Shown piece after piece: positions 31,626 through 39,435 of a DNA stretch of 50,017 nucleotides; the first letter of the stretch is position 1, and each line of letters opens with the position of its first letter. Under the pieces are notes generated by a model. It saw only the letters and a program-made list of their open reading frames with translations. It searched no databases and was not told where the DNA came from. Position numbers and translations under genes: made by a program. The DNA comes from a virus. The stretch is from IMG/VR virus record IMGVR_UViG_3300042988_000405, positions 1 through 50,017 of that record. One strand, given 5' to 3'.

Positions 31626-32545
31626 TGTTTATTTATACACCATTTACTTACTTAATTGGTTGGTCTTCTAATAATACTTATTACTATGGAGTAAGATATG
31701 CTAAAACAGCACATCCATCAGAACTCTGGACAGTTTATAAAACTTCTTCACCAATAGTAAAAAAGTATGTTGAAGAATTTGGAGACCCTGACATATTAGA
31801 AGTTAGAAAAACTTTTGATAATGCTGAAAGTGCAAGAGATTGGGAAACAAAGGTATTATGTAGGATAAATGCAGCCGGCAGGAGTGACTTTCTAAATCAA
31901 CATAATTTACCTGCACCACCTACATTTTCTGGGGATGAAAATCCATCAAAAAGACAAGATGTTAGGAAAAAGTTATCAGATCAAAAGAAAATCAATAATC
32001 CTATGAGTGATCCTATAATAAGGTCTAATGCAACAGACTCGCTCAAAAGGACAAATATTGAAAAATTCTTAGCGAAGAGACAATTATCTAAGAACTCCAA
32101 AGTTACGGCACTAAGATACTTTAATGACTGTGTTGCATTATATCCTGATAATTTTGTCGACATTCAATGTAAATTGCTAGGATTAATTGAAGAAATTGAC
32201 CAATGGTTAATTGATAATACTCCAAGTAAAGAAGAACTCAAACTTGCTAAGGGACGAGCTATAGCAGCAGGTAAGTTAAAAAATGGCAATAAAAAGTGGT
32301 ACCATGATCCTATTACTTTAGAAACTAGACCATTTAAAGAAGGAGAACAACCATCAGGCTGGGTGTTGGGTATGATAAAAAATACTCCGAACAATAATAC
32401 ACCCGAAGTCAGAAACAAATTAAGTAAAGCACAAAAGGAATATAGAGCAAATGAATCTGAGGATAAGAAAAATTCTAGATTAGCTAAATTTTATGATACT
32501 ATTAATGAACGTAGAACTCTAAATGAAGAAGGAACTAAATTATGA
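31625..32545 (+). CDS. GIY-YIG homing endonuclease with NUMOD3
   Basis: A 306-residue protein inserted between clamp and clamp-loader genes. The N-terminal 100 residues form a GIY-YIG nuclease: 'FTYLIGWSSNNTYYYGVRYA' (YLI and YYG motifs, Arg in GVR), 'LWTVYKTSS' and 'DWETKVLCRI' with the catalytic Glu. Residues about 100-125 (SGDENPSKRQDVRKKLSDQK) are a NUMOD3 DNA-binding repeat, and the C-terminal part has 'KKWYHDP...GEQPSGWVLGMIK', an element common in phage homing nucleases. It would cut unoccupied phage genomes near this site and spread by repair. Its start is hidden in a hairpin. Ends overlapping gene 44 by four bases. Confidence 0.85.
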   Translation: MFIYTPFTYLIGWSSNNTYYYGVRYAKTAHPSELWTVYKTSSPIVKKYVEEFGDPDILEVRKTFDNAESARDWETKVLCRINAAGRSDFLNQHNLPAPPTFSGDENPSKRQDVRKKLSDQKKINNPMSDPIIRSNATDSLKRTNIEKFLAKRQLSKNSKVTALRYFNDCVALYPDNFVDIQCKLLGLIEEIDQWLIDNTPSKEELKLAKGRAIAAGKLKNGNKKWYHDPITLETRPFKEGEQPSGWVLGMIKNTPNNNTPEVRNKLSKAQKEYRANESEDKKNSRLAKFYDTINERRTLNEEGTKL

Positions 32546-33486
32546 ATGTTGATCATTTCTTGTGGGTTGAAAAGTATAGACCTAAAGACGTAGAATCATG
32601 TGTTTTATGTAGTGATACAAAAAAGATTGCACTAGCATTTGTTGCTCAAGGCAGAATTCCTCATATGTTACTATCTGGTGGTGCCGGCACTGGTAAGACT
32701 ACTCTAGCCAAAGCCATGTGTAACATGGTAGGAGCAGAGTGGATTATCATTAATGCTTCACATGATAATGGCATCGATACTATTCGCACTAAAATTTCAC
32801 AATTTGCATCCACTGTTTCTTTTTCTGATGCAAAGAAAGTAGTTATTTTAGATGAAGCAGACCATATTACTCCACCAGCGCAAGCCGCATTGAGGGGCAT
32901 GATGGAAGAATACTCTGCGAATTGTACATTCATTCTTACCTGTAACTATAAAAATCGAATTATTGATGCTATTCATTCTCGCTGTAAGTGCATCGATTAT
33001 AAGATTCCTACTACAGAAAAACCAGAATTGGCTGGTGCATTCTTTAAACGTGTATGCAATATCCTTGATGGTGAGAGTATTGAGTATGACAAGAAAACTG
33101 TAGCTGAACTTGTTCAGAAAAACTTCCCAGACTTCCGCCGTTGTTTAAATGAACTACAGTCATATTCTGCTTCTGGTAAGATTGACTCTGGTATTTTGTT
33201 GAACATGAATGATGAATCCTTTAAGGTTCTAATTTCTGCTCTTAAAAATAAGAAGTTCACAGAAATGCGCAAATGGGTTGCCAATAACAAAGACATCGAT
33301 ACTACCATCCTCTTTAATGACTTCTTTGAAAAGGCAGAAGATTTACTAGAACCTAGTTCTGTACCTAATGTCATTCTGTACATGGCTGACTATCTGTTCA
33401 AAGCATCATTTGTTGCAAACCAAGAAATCAATACTACTGCTTTCTTGACAGAACTTATGATGAACCCAGCTATAAAGTGGAAGTAA
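32542..33486 (+). CDS. gp44: Clamp loader large subunit gp44
   Basis: A 314-residue AAA+ ATPase (T4 gp44 is 319). 'DHFLWVEKYRPKDVESCVL' is the conserved loader N-terminus, followed by Walker A 'LLSGGAGTGKTTLAKAMCNM' near 45-60, Walker B 'VVILDEADHI' near 105, sensor 1 'ILTCNYKNRI' and the SRC motif 'HSRCKCIDYK' (Arg finger). With gp62 it opens and loads gp45 at primer-template junctions. It begins inside the homing endonuclease stop and is followed one base later by gene 62. Confidence 0.96.
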   Translation: MNVDHFLWVEKYRPKDVESCVLCSDTKKIALAFVAQGRIPHMLLSGGAGTGKTTLAKAMCNMVGAEWIIINASHDNGIDTIRTKISQFASTVSFSDAKKVVILDEADHITPPAQAALRGMMEEYSANCTFILTCNYKNRIIDAIHSRCKCIDYKIPTTEKPELAGAFFKRVCNILDGESIEYDKKTVAELVQKNFPDFRRCLNELQSYSASGKIDSGILLNMNDESFKVLISALKNKKFTEMRKWVANNKDIDTTILFNDFFEKAEDLLEPSSVPNVILYMADYLFKASFVANQEINTTAFLTELMMNPAIKWK

Positions 33487-33487
33487 T

Positions 33488-33886
33488 ATGAAACTCTTTG
33501 ATGTTGTCAATGGCATTAATTCCCATGAAGGTGACATTGATGAAATGGTGGCGGCATACAATCCGTGGATGATAAACAGTGCTCTCTCCATGAACAGAGA
33601 GACTGTTTTATTTGCTAATGAAATGAATCGTTGCTATGATCTTACTAATCGCCAACAATTCTTATTCTACTGGGGAGTTGTACCAAAAGGAAAAAGATTT
33701 GGTAAATGGCAAAAGCAAGACGAAACCGAAGAAGATATAAATAACATTGCACATGTCTATGGTGTCAATCTTCGGTTGGCTGAGCAATACTTAAAACTAT
33801 TAACCGCCGATCAATTGGAAATTATAAGAACAAAAAATATGAAAGGTGGAAAATATGGAACAGGTGGGAGTAAAGGTAAAGCTTAA
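33488..33886 (+). CDS. gp62: Clamp loader small subunit gp62
   Basis: A 132-residue protein, shorter than T4 gp62 (187). The telling stretch is 'FLFYWGVVPKGKRFGKWQKQ' near 60-78, matching T4 'LMAAVPRGKRYGKWAK', with the preceding helix 'NSALSMNRETVLFANEMNRC'. The C-terminal half is short and ends in a Gly/Lys-rich tail. It is the single non-ATPase subunit of the loader pentamer. Reduced size is common in cyanophage-type relatives as far as I know. It overlaps regA by 32 bases. Confidence 0.88.
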   Translation: MKLFDVVNGINSHEGDIDEMVAAYNPWMINSALSMNRETVLFANEMNRCYDLTNRQQFLFYWGVVPKGKRFGKWQKQDETEEDINNIAHVYGVNLRLAEQYLKLLTADQLEIIRTKNMKGGKYGTGGSKGKA

Positions 33887-34253
33887 AAAGCCAGAGGACT
33901 TTCTTCTAGTTAGAGAGACATTAACTAGAATTGGGATTGCACCACGAGGCAAGAAAGTACTTTATCAATCTGCTCACATTCTCCATAAACGTGGAGAATA
34001 TTATATTTGCAATTTCAAAGAGTTATTCTTACTTGATGGTAAGAAATCAACTATTACTGATGAAGACTATGAGCGCAGAAATCTTATAGTTGACCTTCTA
34101 GAAGGTTGGGGACTTATTGATGTTGTAGATGAATGGTTTGAAGAAGTAAACCTAGCAAGCATGAGTACTATTAAAATTATTCCACATTCAGAAAAGAATG
34201 ATTGGATTCTTGAAGCAAAATATACATTAGGAGCTAAAAAATGGACAAAGTGA
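33855..34253 (+). CDS. regA: Translational repressor RegA
   Basis: ATG at 33855 chosen because AAAGGTGG lies at the right distance; a GTG nine bases earlier lies in the ribosome site itself. The 132-residue product (T4 RegA is 122) matches through 'VKLKKPEDFLLVRETLTRIG', 'KVLYQSAHILHKRGEYYICN', 'FKELFLLDGK' and 'LLEGWGLIDVV'. It binds initiation regions of early phage mRNAs and represses their translation, including clamp-loader mRNAs in T4. Located directly after 62, as in T4. Confidence 0.95.
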   Translation: MEQVGVKVKLKKPEDFLLVRETLTRIGIAPRGKKVLYQSAHILHKRGEYYICNFKELFLLDGKKSTITDEDYERRNLIVDLLEGWGLIDVVDEWFEEVNLASMSTIKIIPHSEKNDWILEAKYTLGAKKWTK

Positions 34254-34417
34254 TTACACTAGAATTTTCAATTGCAGAAGTTAATGCTATTCTCGGTGCT
34301 CTAGCACAGAAGCCTTATGCAGAAGTAGCAACACTACTTACTCGTATTAAGCACAGCGCTGAACTTCAAGTAAATGGTGATCAACCACAAGAGGCTACAG
34401 ATGGCACTGAGGGCTAA
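34241..34417 (+). CDS. Small hypothetical protein (58 aa)
   Basis: ATG at 34241 overlaps the end of regA (13 bases), with GGAGC upstream as ribosome site. The 58-residue product has one amphipathic helical region (IAEVNAILGALAQKPYAEVA, TLLTRIKHSAELQ) and a polar C-terminus. This 'x-E-V-N-x-I-L-x-x-L-x-x-x-P-Y-x-x-V-x-x-L-I' pattern is frequent in small phage proteins next to regA in cyanophage-type relatives. Function unknown. The following gene starts inside it. Confidence 0.6.
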   Translation: MDKVITLEFSIAEVNAILGALAQKPYAEVATLLTRIKHSAELQVNGDQPQEATDGTEG

Positions 34418-34751
34418 TTTTAAGACAGATACACATTCCGTAACCGATGCCTATATCAAGATTGTAGAAATCTGGGGTAATAAGGGCGGTTGGAATGCAC
34501 GAGTTGGTGTATTCAGCAATGAAGCTGATCAAGTACCAGCTACTGTTTTTATTGTATCTACTGAGTATGATGAAAGTGTAAATCCTTTCGTTTCAGTATA
34601 TAAAAAGATTGAGTCTATTTCTGCTCTTACTGATGTAAGACACAGTGATGGACAATCTGCACCAGCTTTACCAGTTGTTGAGGTTTCTGAGGTTCAGGAA
34701 GAACCAAAGAAAAAGGCTGCTAAACCTAAGAAGGCTAAAGCAGCTGAGTAA
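34401..34751 (+). CDS. Hypothetical protein with basic C-terminus (116 aa)
   Basis: ATG at 34401 is preferred over one 27 bases earlier because AAGAGG lies just before it. The 116-residue product has a beta-rich body (AYIKIVEIWGNKGGWNARVG, VFSNEADQVPATVFIVST) and a C-terminus of repeated Lys/Ala/Pro (EPKKKAAKPKKAKAAE) like histone-H1 tails, suggesting nucleic acid binding. No family recognised. It sits between regA and the small heat shock gene. Confidence 0.55.
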   Translation: MALRANFKTDTHSVTDAYIKIVEIWGNKGGWNARVGVFSNEADQVPATVFIVSTEYDESVNPFVSVYKKIESISALTDVRHSDGQSAPALPVVEVSEVQEEPKKKAAKPKKAKAAE

Positions 34752-34835
34752 CAGGTTGGGTGGTTCCTGATTTAACCACTCATTTATCGCTATGCCTTAG
34801 GGGTAGCTAATTTAACTTGCTTAAAAGGAGCTAAA

Positions 34836-35240
34836 ATGAATCCACATGATCTACTTGCACAAACTTATATTGGGTTTGAGGACTTGTTTAATCGTGCATC
34901 AAAATTGACAAAAGTTGGTGGTTTCCCACCATACAACATTGTTAAACTTGGTGAAGATGATGAGTATGTTATTGAGTTATGTGTTGCTGGTTATACAAAA
35001 GATGACCTTAAAGTTACACACGACAATCAAAAACTTATCATCGTTGGTGATAAATCAGTTGAGTATGATGAATCTTGGTACATCTTTAAAGGGGTATCAA
35101 GTAGAAAATTCACAAAGGAATTTACTCTTGCTGAAGATGTTGTAATTAAAGGATCAAGTCTGAATAATGGTATCCTTAAAATTACACTTGAGAGAGTAAT
35201 ACCAGATGCAAAGAAACCTAAGACAATCTCCATAGATTGA
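34836..35240 (+). CDS. Small heat shock protein (Hsp20/alpha-crystallin)
   Basis: A 134-residue Hsp20 with AAAAGGAG upstream. The alpha-crystallin domain covers residues about 25-125: 'GGFPPYNIVKLGEDDEYVIE', 'LCVAGYTKDDLKVTHDNQKL', 'FKGVSSRKFTKEFTLAEDV' and 'NNGILKITLERVIPDAKKPK', the last being the G-x-L-x-I/V hallmark, and ends with an I-x-I-like 'TISID'. It would hold unfolding proteins as an ATP-independent chaperone; such genes are typical of cyanophage-type T4-like phages. A terminator follows. Confidence 0.95.
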   Translation: MNPHDLLAQTYIGFEDLFNRASKLTKVGGFPPYNIVKLGEDDEYVIELCVAGYTKDDLKVTHDNQKLIIVGDKSVEYDESWYIFKGVSSRKFTKEFTLAEDVVIKGSSLNNGILKITLERVIPDAKKPKTISID

Positions 35241-35245
35241 TGAAC

Positions 35246-35269
35246 AAGCCCCGAAAGGGGCTTTAATTT
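35246..35269 (+). terminator. Rho-independent terminator after Hsp20 gene
   Basis: AAGCCCC and GGGGCTT pair over 7 bp with a GAAA tetraloop, followed by TAATTTG. Confidence 0.88.
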
Positions 35270-35274
35270 GTCTG

Positions 35275-35303
35275 TTGACTTTATATCCATTCTTTGATAC
35301 TAT
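35275..35303 (+). promoter_or_regulatory. Sigma70-type early promoter
   Basis: TTGACT (35275-35280), a 17-bp spacer and TACTAT (35298-35303) follow the Hsp20 terminator and precede the gene at 35332 by 28 bases. It starts a unit that runs toward gene 43. Confidence 0.8.
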
Positions 35304-35331
35304 GTACTCACGGTGAGATAAGGAGACTGTG

Positions 35332-35592
35332 ATGAACCCTATGGTGATTGAACTTTCAAAATGTGAATATATCAAACATGCTAAGAAGATGTTACTTTCA
35401 TCCGAAGTCTTCGGTGGTGGGTTTCCTGACTCTTTCATGGTACATTCAAACCATACTGGCCGCTTAGTAAAATTTGAAGTAGATTTAGAAGCTGCAATAA
35501 ACAATGAATTTTGGGATGGTGAAATGTGTGAATACATCCCAACAGAAGTTCTTCCTAATTGTAAAAGAATTGTAGTACATCATACATACTGA
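35332..35592 (+). CDS. Hypothetical early protein (86 aa)
   Basis: ATG at 35332, six bases after AAGGAG; a GTG one codon earlier is the alternative. The 86-residue product is alpha/beta mixed (CEYIKHAKKMLLSSEVFGGG, later TGRLVKFEVDLEAAINNEFW) with no recognised motif. As the first gene after a strong early promoter it is a good candidate for a host-takeover or metabolic accessory protein, but that is position only. Confidence 0.55.
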   Translation: MNPMVIELSKCEYIKHAKKMLLSSEVFGGGFPDSFMVHSNHTGRLVKFEVDLEAAINNEFWDGEMCEYIPTEVLPNCKRIVVHHTY

Positions 35593-35601
35593 GGGAATAA
35601 A

Positions 35602-35706
35602 ATGACAAATCTTACTTTTGATGAAATGTATACTCTGTTTAAACAGAATGTAATTACGAAATCTGAATTTTTTGAGTATCTGTGGGAAATTGCTACCGGA
35701 GTTTAA
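35602..35706 (+). CDS. Very small hypothetical protein (34 aa)
   Basis: ATG at 35602 has GAGGGAA upstream and lies between two coupled small genes; the stop is one base before the next ATG. The 34-residue peptide (MTNLTFDEMYTLFKQNVITK, SEFFEYLWEIATGV) is a clean amphipathic helix pair of the 'SHOCT-like' short style, without membrane segment. Function unknown. Confidence 0.5.
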   Translation: MTNLTFDEMYTLFKQNVITKSEFFEYLWEIATGV

Positions 35707-35707
35707 T

Positions 35708-35941
35708 ATGTTTGTAAAATTTTGTGCTGATTGTAAGTGGAGTAAAACTGTAGATAACTCATCTTGGGAACTTCGATGTATGAATCCTTACATCAATAAA
35801 GATGATTCATGGGCCCTGGGGAAACTTAATCATAATGGTTCTGACTGCCAATCTGAGCGAGCAAAGAAGGGTATTATCGGTTTCTTTTCCGAATGTGGTG
35901 TGAAGGGTAAACGATGGGAACAGAAGGATAATGCAGAATAG
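35708..35941 (+). CDS. Cys-rich probable zinc-binding protein (77 aa)
   Basis: ATG at 35708 with CGGAGTTTAAT upstream. The 77-residue product has a metal-site pattern: C-x2-C (CADCKW near residues 6-11), a third Cys in 'ELRCMNP' and further Cys in 'DCQSERA' and 'ECGVKGKRWE'. Similar short proteins with an early C-x2-C and terminal 'CG-x-x-GKxW' occur in many phages without known function. It overlaps the phosphoribosyltransferase gene by 11 bases. Confidence 0.6.
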   Translation: MFVKFCADCKWSKTVDNSSWELRCMNPYINKDDSWALGKLNHNGSDCQSERAKKGIIGFFSECGVKGKRWEQKDNAE

Positions 35942-36404
35942 GTACCTAACTTTAACTTGGACATGGGGTGATTTCGTAGAAGGATTAGAACGACTTAAAG
36001 AAAAATTAAGTGAACAACCTCGACCTAAAGCTATATTTGGTTTAGGTCGAGGTGGGTTGCCTTTGGCAACATGTCTTTCTAATCACTTCAATGTTGAGTT
36101 GATTCCAATTTCATGGACTCCAACATTTAAAGACAAAGACCTGCTAATAAATTCATTATTGGAACACGATTCAAGTTCTACTATCTGGCTTGTCGATGAT
36201 CAAATTGTCACTGGTAATACGATGTGGGAAATCAACAGTTGCATCAATATTCACCCATTCAGTAGGTCTGCAGTTAAGCCAAGGCTGTTAGCAGTTGTCC
36301 TAGAAAATAATTGTGATACAGCTATACCGTATGATATAATTAGTAGTATATCCTATGATTTGTCAAAGGATAGTAGAAGTAGAATTTTTCCTTGGGAGAA
36401 GTAA
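35931..36404 (+). CDS. Phosphoribosyltransferase-fold protein (157 aa)
   Basis: Overlaps the preceding Cys-rich gene. The 157-residue protein has the type I PRTase hallmark 'IWLVDDQIVTGNTM' (residues about 83-96: hydrophobic strand, D-D, T-G-x-T), which binds PRPP, and a first 'IFGLGRGGLPLATCLSNHF' loop. The substrate is not evident: there is no clear purine or pyrimidine hood. It would act in nucleotide salvage or modification. Members of this group occur in T4-like phages next to gene 43. Confident on fold, not on substrate. Confidence 0.8.
   Translation: MQNRYLTLTWTWGDFVEGLERLKEKLSEQPRPKAIFGLGRGGLPLATCLSNHFNVELIPISWTPTFKDKDLLINSLLEHDSSSTIWLVDDQIVTGNTMWEINSCINIHPFSRSAVKPRLLAVVLENNCDTAIPYDIISSISYDLSKDSRSRIFPWEK
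36311..36340 (+). promoter_or_regulatory. Extended -10 promoter for gene 43
   Basis: TG-A-TATAAT (36332-36340) with TTGTGA (36311-36316) at 18-bp spacing inside the end of the PRTase gene, about 65 bases before the polymerase start. Confidence 0.5.
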
Positions 36405-38945
36405 TTGTCAGAATTTTATACTTATGTAAACCAGTGGGGAAATAATATCCTATATCGTGGCATCAAAAACGGTAGGGATGTTATTCTCAAAACTCCTTTT
36501 TCTCCTTCTCTGTTCACAAAGTCTAAGTCTAAAGACACTGAATGGAAGTCAATTTACGGTCATCCTATGGATGAAATTGTGTTCCCAGATATTCGGGATG
36601 CAAAAGAATTCTGTAAAAAGTATGATAGTGTTTCTGGGTTTGAAATCCATGGCATGCAGAATTTCCAATACCAGTATATCGCAAATAAATTCCCAGGTGA
36701 AGTCAAATACTCTTTGACTGATATGAATATTGTAACAATCGACATTGAAACTCGTGTAACGGACAGCCAAGGTCGACAATCTTTCCCAGATATCCAAAAG
36801 GCAGATAATGAAATTCTGCTGATTACTTTGTTTGATAAACATACAAAGAAAGCTACAACATTTGGTGCTCAGCCGTGGGATAAGAGTAAGTGTTGCTTAG
36901 AAGCAAAAGATATCCTAAAAGACATTGTTGTGGACTATCGTTGTTATGATTCAGAATATGCAATGATGTCTGCATTCATCGATTTTTGGTCTAGTAATTA
37001 TCCACATATTGTTACTGGCTGGAATTCTGAGACATTCGACTTCCCATATGTCTGTAACCGTATTGCCAAAATCTTCGGTGAAGATAAGGTAAAACAGCTG
37101 TCTCCTTTTGGCATCGTTAACGAAAAGAAGATGGAAATATTCGGTAAAGATGTACAGATGTTTGATATTGTTGGTATTATTGATGCCGACTTGCTAGTTT
37201 GTGTAAAGAAATATACATACGGCAACAGAGAATCCTATTCGCTAGAGTATGTTTCTACTGAAGAACTTGGTGTTGGTAAGTTACCACATCATGGTACGTT
37301 CCGTGAACAATATGAAAACCACTGGGCAGATTTCGTTGCATATAATATCATCGACTGTTTGCGAGTTGACCAGCTTGATGAAAAGATGCAACTGATCAGT
37401 CTATTGATGGAAATTACCTATACAATCAAATGTAATGCTAAAGATACCTTCGGTACAGTTAAACCGTGGGACATTTTCATCTATAACCATCTAAACGGCA
37501 AGAAGGTATGTGTACCACCTGGTCGTCATAGTAAGAAAGAACCATTCATTGGTGGTTGGGTTAAACCTCCGCAGCTTGGTATGCATGGTTGGACAGTATC
37601 TGTTGACTTTTCGTCACTATATCCTACTATCATTTGTCAGTGGAATATTTCACCAGAAGTATATACTCGATTTAAAGAAACATTTACTATCGACGAATTC
37701 ATTGATACGATTGATTCTGATCAAGAGTATGTTTCTGAGTATGCAGCCTTCAATAATTTGACAGTGTGTGCTAATGGCACGACATACTCCAAAGAAAGAT
37801 TGGGATTTTTGCCAGAGATCATTTTGGGACTTTTGGCTACTCGTAAAGTCGCAAAGAACAAAATGTTGCAACATCAACAAGACAAAGAGTCTGGCAACTA
37901 TACTGATCTTGCAACAATCGAGGCTTTGATTGCATCATTAAACAACAAACAGATGGCGGTGAAGATTCTTAATAACAGTCTTTTCGGTGCTATCGGTAAC
38001 GTTGCATTTAGATACTATGAGTTGCTCATGGCTGAGGCTATTACTTCCACAGGTCAAGCATCTGATCGTCACCTTGAACGTGCTATTAATAAATTCCTTA
38101 ACAAGATCCTTAAGACCACTGACTTTGATTATGTTATCGCAGGTGATACTGACTCATTGTACATCAATGTTGATGCAGTTGTAAAACAACACTGTCCACA
38201 TAAAGATGTTGAAAGTATTACTAAATGGTTGGATGAATTCTGTGAAGGTGTTATCCAACCTGTAATTAACAAGAGTGTCACTTCTATCTTTAAAAAATGT
38301 AATGCTCATACCAAGTTGATGGGTGCTAAACGGGAAGCTATTGCTAGTAAGGCACTATGGCAGGCAGCTAAACGGTATGGTATGGTTGTACATAATTCAG
38401 AAGGTGTGGATTATAAACCATACAAAATCAAGGTTCAAGGTTTGGACATGGTAAAATCAAGTACACCAAAGATTGTACGAGATGATCTTAAAGAATGTTT
38501 GACCAAGATGTTTATCGAAGGTGAACAGGGTATGCAGGATCACGTTCAGAAGGTAAAAGAATCATTCTACAATACTGAACCTGAACTTATTGCTTTCCCT
38601 CGTGGAGTTTCTGATCTTGACAAGTATGTCGATGGGCAAACATATAAATCTGGTTGTCCTATCCACGTTCGTGCAGCTATCATGTACAATAATAATCGTA
38701 CATCGGAGGAACAGACTCCAATTCGCAATGGAGATAAGATTAAGTTCTTGATGTTGAAGTTACCTAATCCTATCAAAGAAAATGTCATTGGTTTCCCTGC
38801 TGATGGTCAATTACCAAACAGAGATGTTTTACTTAAGTATGTTGACTATGATACTATGTGGGAAAAGACATTTGTCGCACCTTTGACTGGATTAACAGAT
38901 GTTTGTGGTTGGAATGTTGAAGAAGTATTTACTTTAGATTGTTAA
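36405..38945 (+). CDS. gp43: DNA polymerase gp43 (family B), TTG start
   Basis: Starts with TTG right after the PRTase stop, with GGGAGAAG upstream; the N-terminus 'SEFYTYVNQWGNNILYRGIK' parallels T4 'KEFYISIETVGNNIVERYID'. At 846 residues it is slightly shorter than T4 gp43 (898). Exonuclease motifs: 'IVTIDIETRV' (D-x-E), 'VTGWNSETFDFPYVC' and 'YNIIDCLRVDQL'. Polymerase motifs: A 'SVDFSSLYPTII', B 'KILNNSLFGAIGN' and C 'AGDTDSLY'. The last residues (WNVEEVFTLDC) match the clamp-binding tail. Single uninterrupted reading frame, no intein. Confidence 0.97.
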   Translation: MSEFYTYVNQWGNNILYRGIKNGRDVILKTPFSPSLFTKSKSKDTEWKSIYGHPMDEIVFPDIRDAKEFCKKYDSVSGFEIHGMQNFQYQYIANKFPGEVKYSLTDMNIVTIDIETRVTDSQGRQSFPDIQKADNEILLITLFDKHTKKATTFGAQPWDKSKCCLEAKDILKDIVVDYRCYDSEYAMMSAFIDFWSSNYPHIVTGWNSETFDFPYVCNRIAKIFGEDKVKQLSPFGIVNEKKMEIFGKDVQMFDIVGIIDADLLVCVKKYTYGNRESYSLEYVSTEELGVGKLPHHGTFREQYENHWADFVAYNIIDCLRVDQLDEKMQLISLLMEITYTIKCNAKDTFGTVKPWDIFIYNHLNGKKVCVPPGRHSKKEPFIGGWVKPPQLGMHGWTVSVDFSSLYPTIICQWNISPEVYTRFKETFTIDEFIDTIDSDQEYVSEYAAFNNLTVCANGTTYSKERLGFLPEIILGLLATRKVAKNKMLQHQQDKESGNYTDLATIEALIASLNNKQMAVKILNNSLFGAIGNVAFRYYELLMAEAITSTGQASDRHLERAINKFLNKILKTTDFDYVIAGDTDSLYINVDAVVKQHCPHKDVESITKWLDEFCEGVIQPVINKSVTSIFKKCNAHTKLMGAKREAIASKALWQAAKRYGMVVHNSEGVDYKPYKIKVQGLDMVKSSTPKIVRDDLKECLTKMFIEGEQGMQDHVQKVKESFYNTEPELIAFPRGVSDLDKYVDGQTYKSGCPIHVRAAIMYNNNRTSEEQTPIRNGDKIKFLMLKLPNPIKENVIGFPADGQLPNRDVLLKYVDYDTMWEKTFVAPLTGLTDVCGWNVEEVFTLDC

Positions 38946-38957
38946 CAGGAGATTATT

Positions 38958-39359
38958 ATGAGTAAGAAAGTGAAAAAAGCACAAGAAACAGAAATTAAGA
39001 ATTGGGAATTCTATACTGGTTGTGCTATGGGTATACAACTAACTAAGTTCTTTGATGATGATAATGAGGAATTTTATAGTGTATCACTCATGAATGTTTT
39101 AGAGTTTAGCGAATCTGGTGAACCATCTAAGGTTGTATTCCAAGAGACTGCTTTAGTTACTGATACGAAGGAAGAAGCAATCGTTATAACTGCACAATCT
39201 TTGTCTCCATTTTATGATCTATTCGGTACAGTAGTTGTATTCGATGAAGAAGGAGAGGAACTTGAGACTCTTGATCTGACTGAGGTTGTAGAAGAATACA
39301 TGAGTGCTGAAGCAGAACCGGTTGTTGATGAAACAAAGCCTCGAGTAACATTCCATTGA
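38958..39359 (+). CDS. Hypothetical acidic protein (133 aa)
   Basis: CAGGAGA precedes the ATG, 12 bases after gene 43. The 133-residue product has a basic first ten residues (MSKKVKKAQE), then 'NWEFYTGCAMGIQLTKFFDD' and a beta-rich, strongly acidic rest (VVVFDEEGEELETLDLTEVV). It has no catalytic pattern. It stands between polymerase and recombinase genes, followed by a hairpin. Not recognised; a DNA-mimic or accessory replication protein are ideas only. Confidence 0.55.
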   Translation: MSKKVKKAQETEIKNWEFYTGCAMGIQLTKFFDDDNEEFYSVSLMNVLEFSESGEPSKVVFQETALVTDTKEEAIVITAQSLSPFYDLFGTVVVFDEEGEELETLDLTEVVEEYMSAEAEPVVDETKPRVTFH

Positions 39360-39371
39360 CCTAAATAGGTT

Positions 39372-39396
39372 AGTGCAGGGAAACCGAACCTGCACT
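39372..39396 (+). other. Hairpin upstream of uvsX
   Basis: AGTGCAGG and CCTGCACT pair over 8 bp around a 9-base loop, 40 bases before uvsX, without a T run. A weak terminator or mRNA stability element. Confidence 0.45.
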
Positions 39397-39435
39397 CTAA
39401 TATCAAACACGTCGGATTAAATCTAAGGAGAAGTT

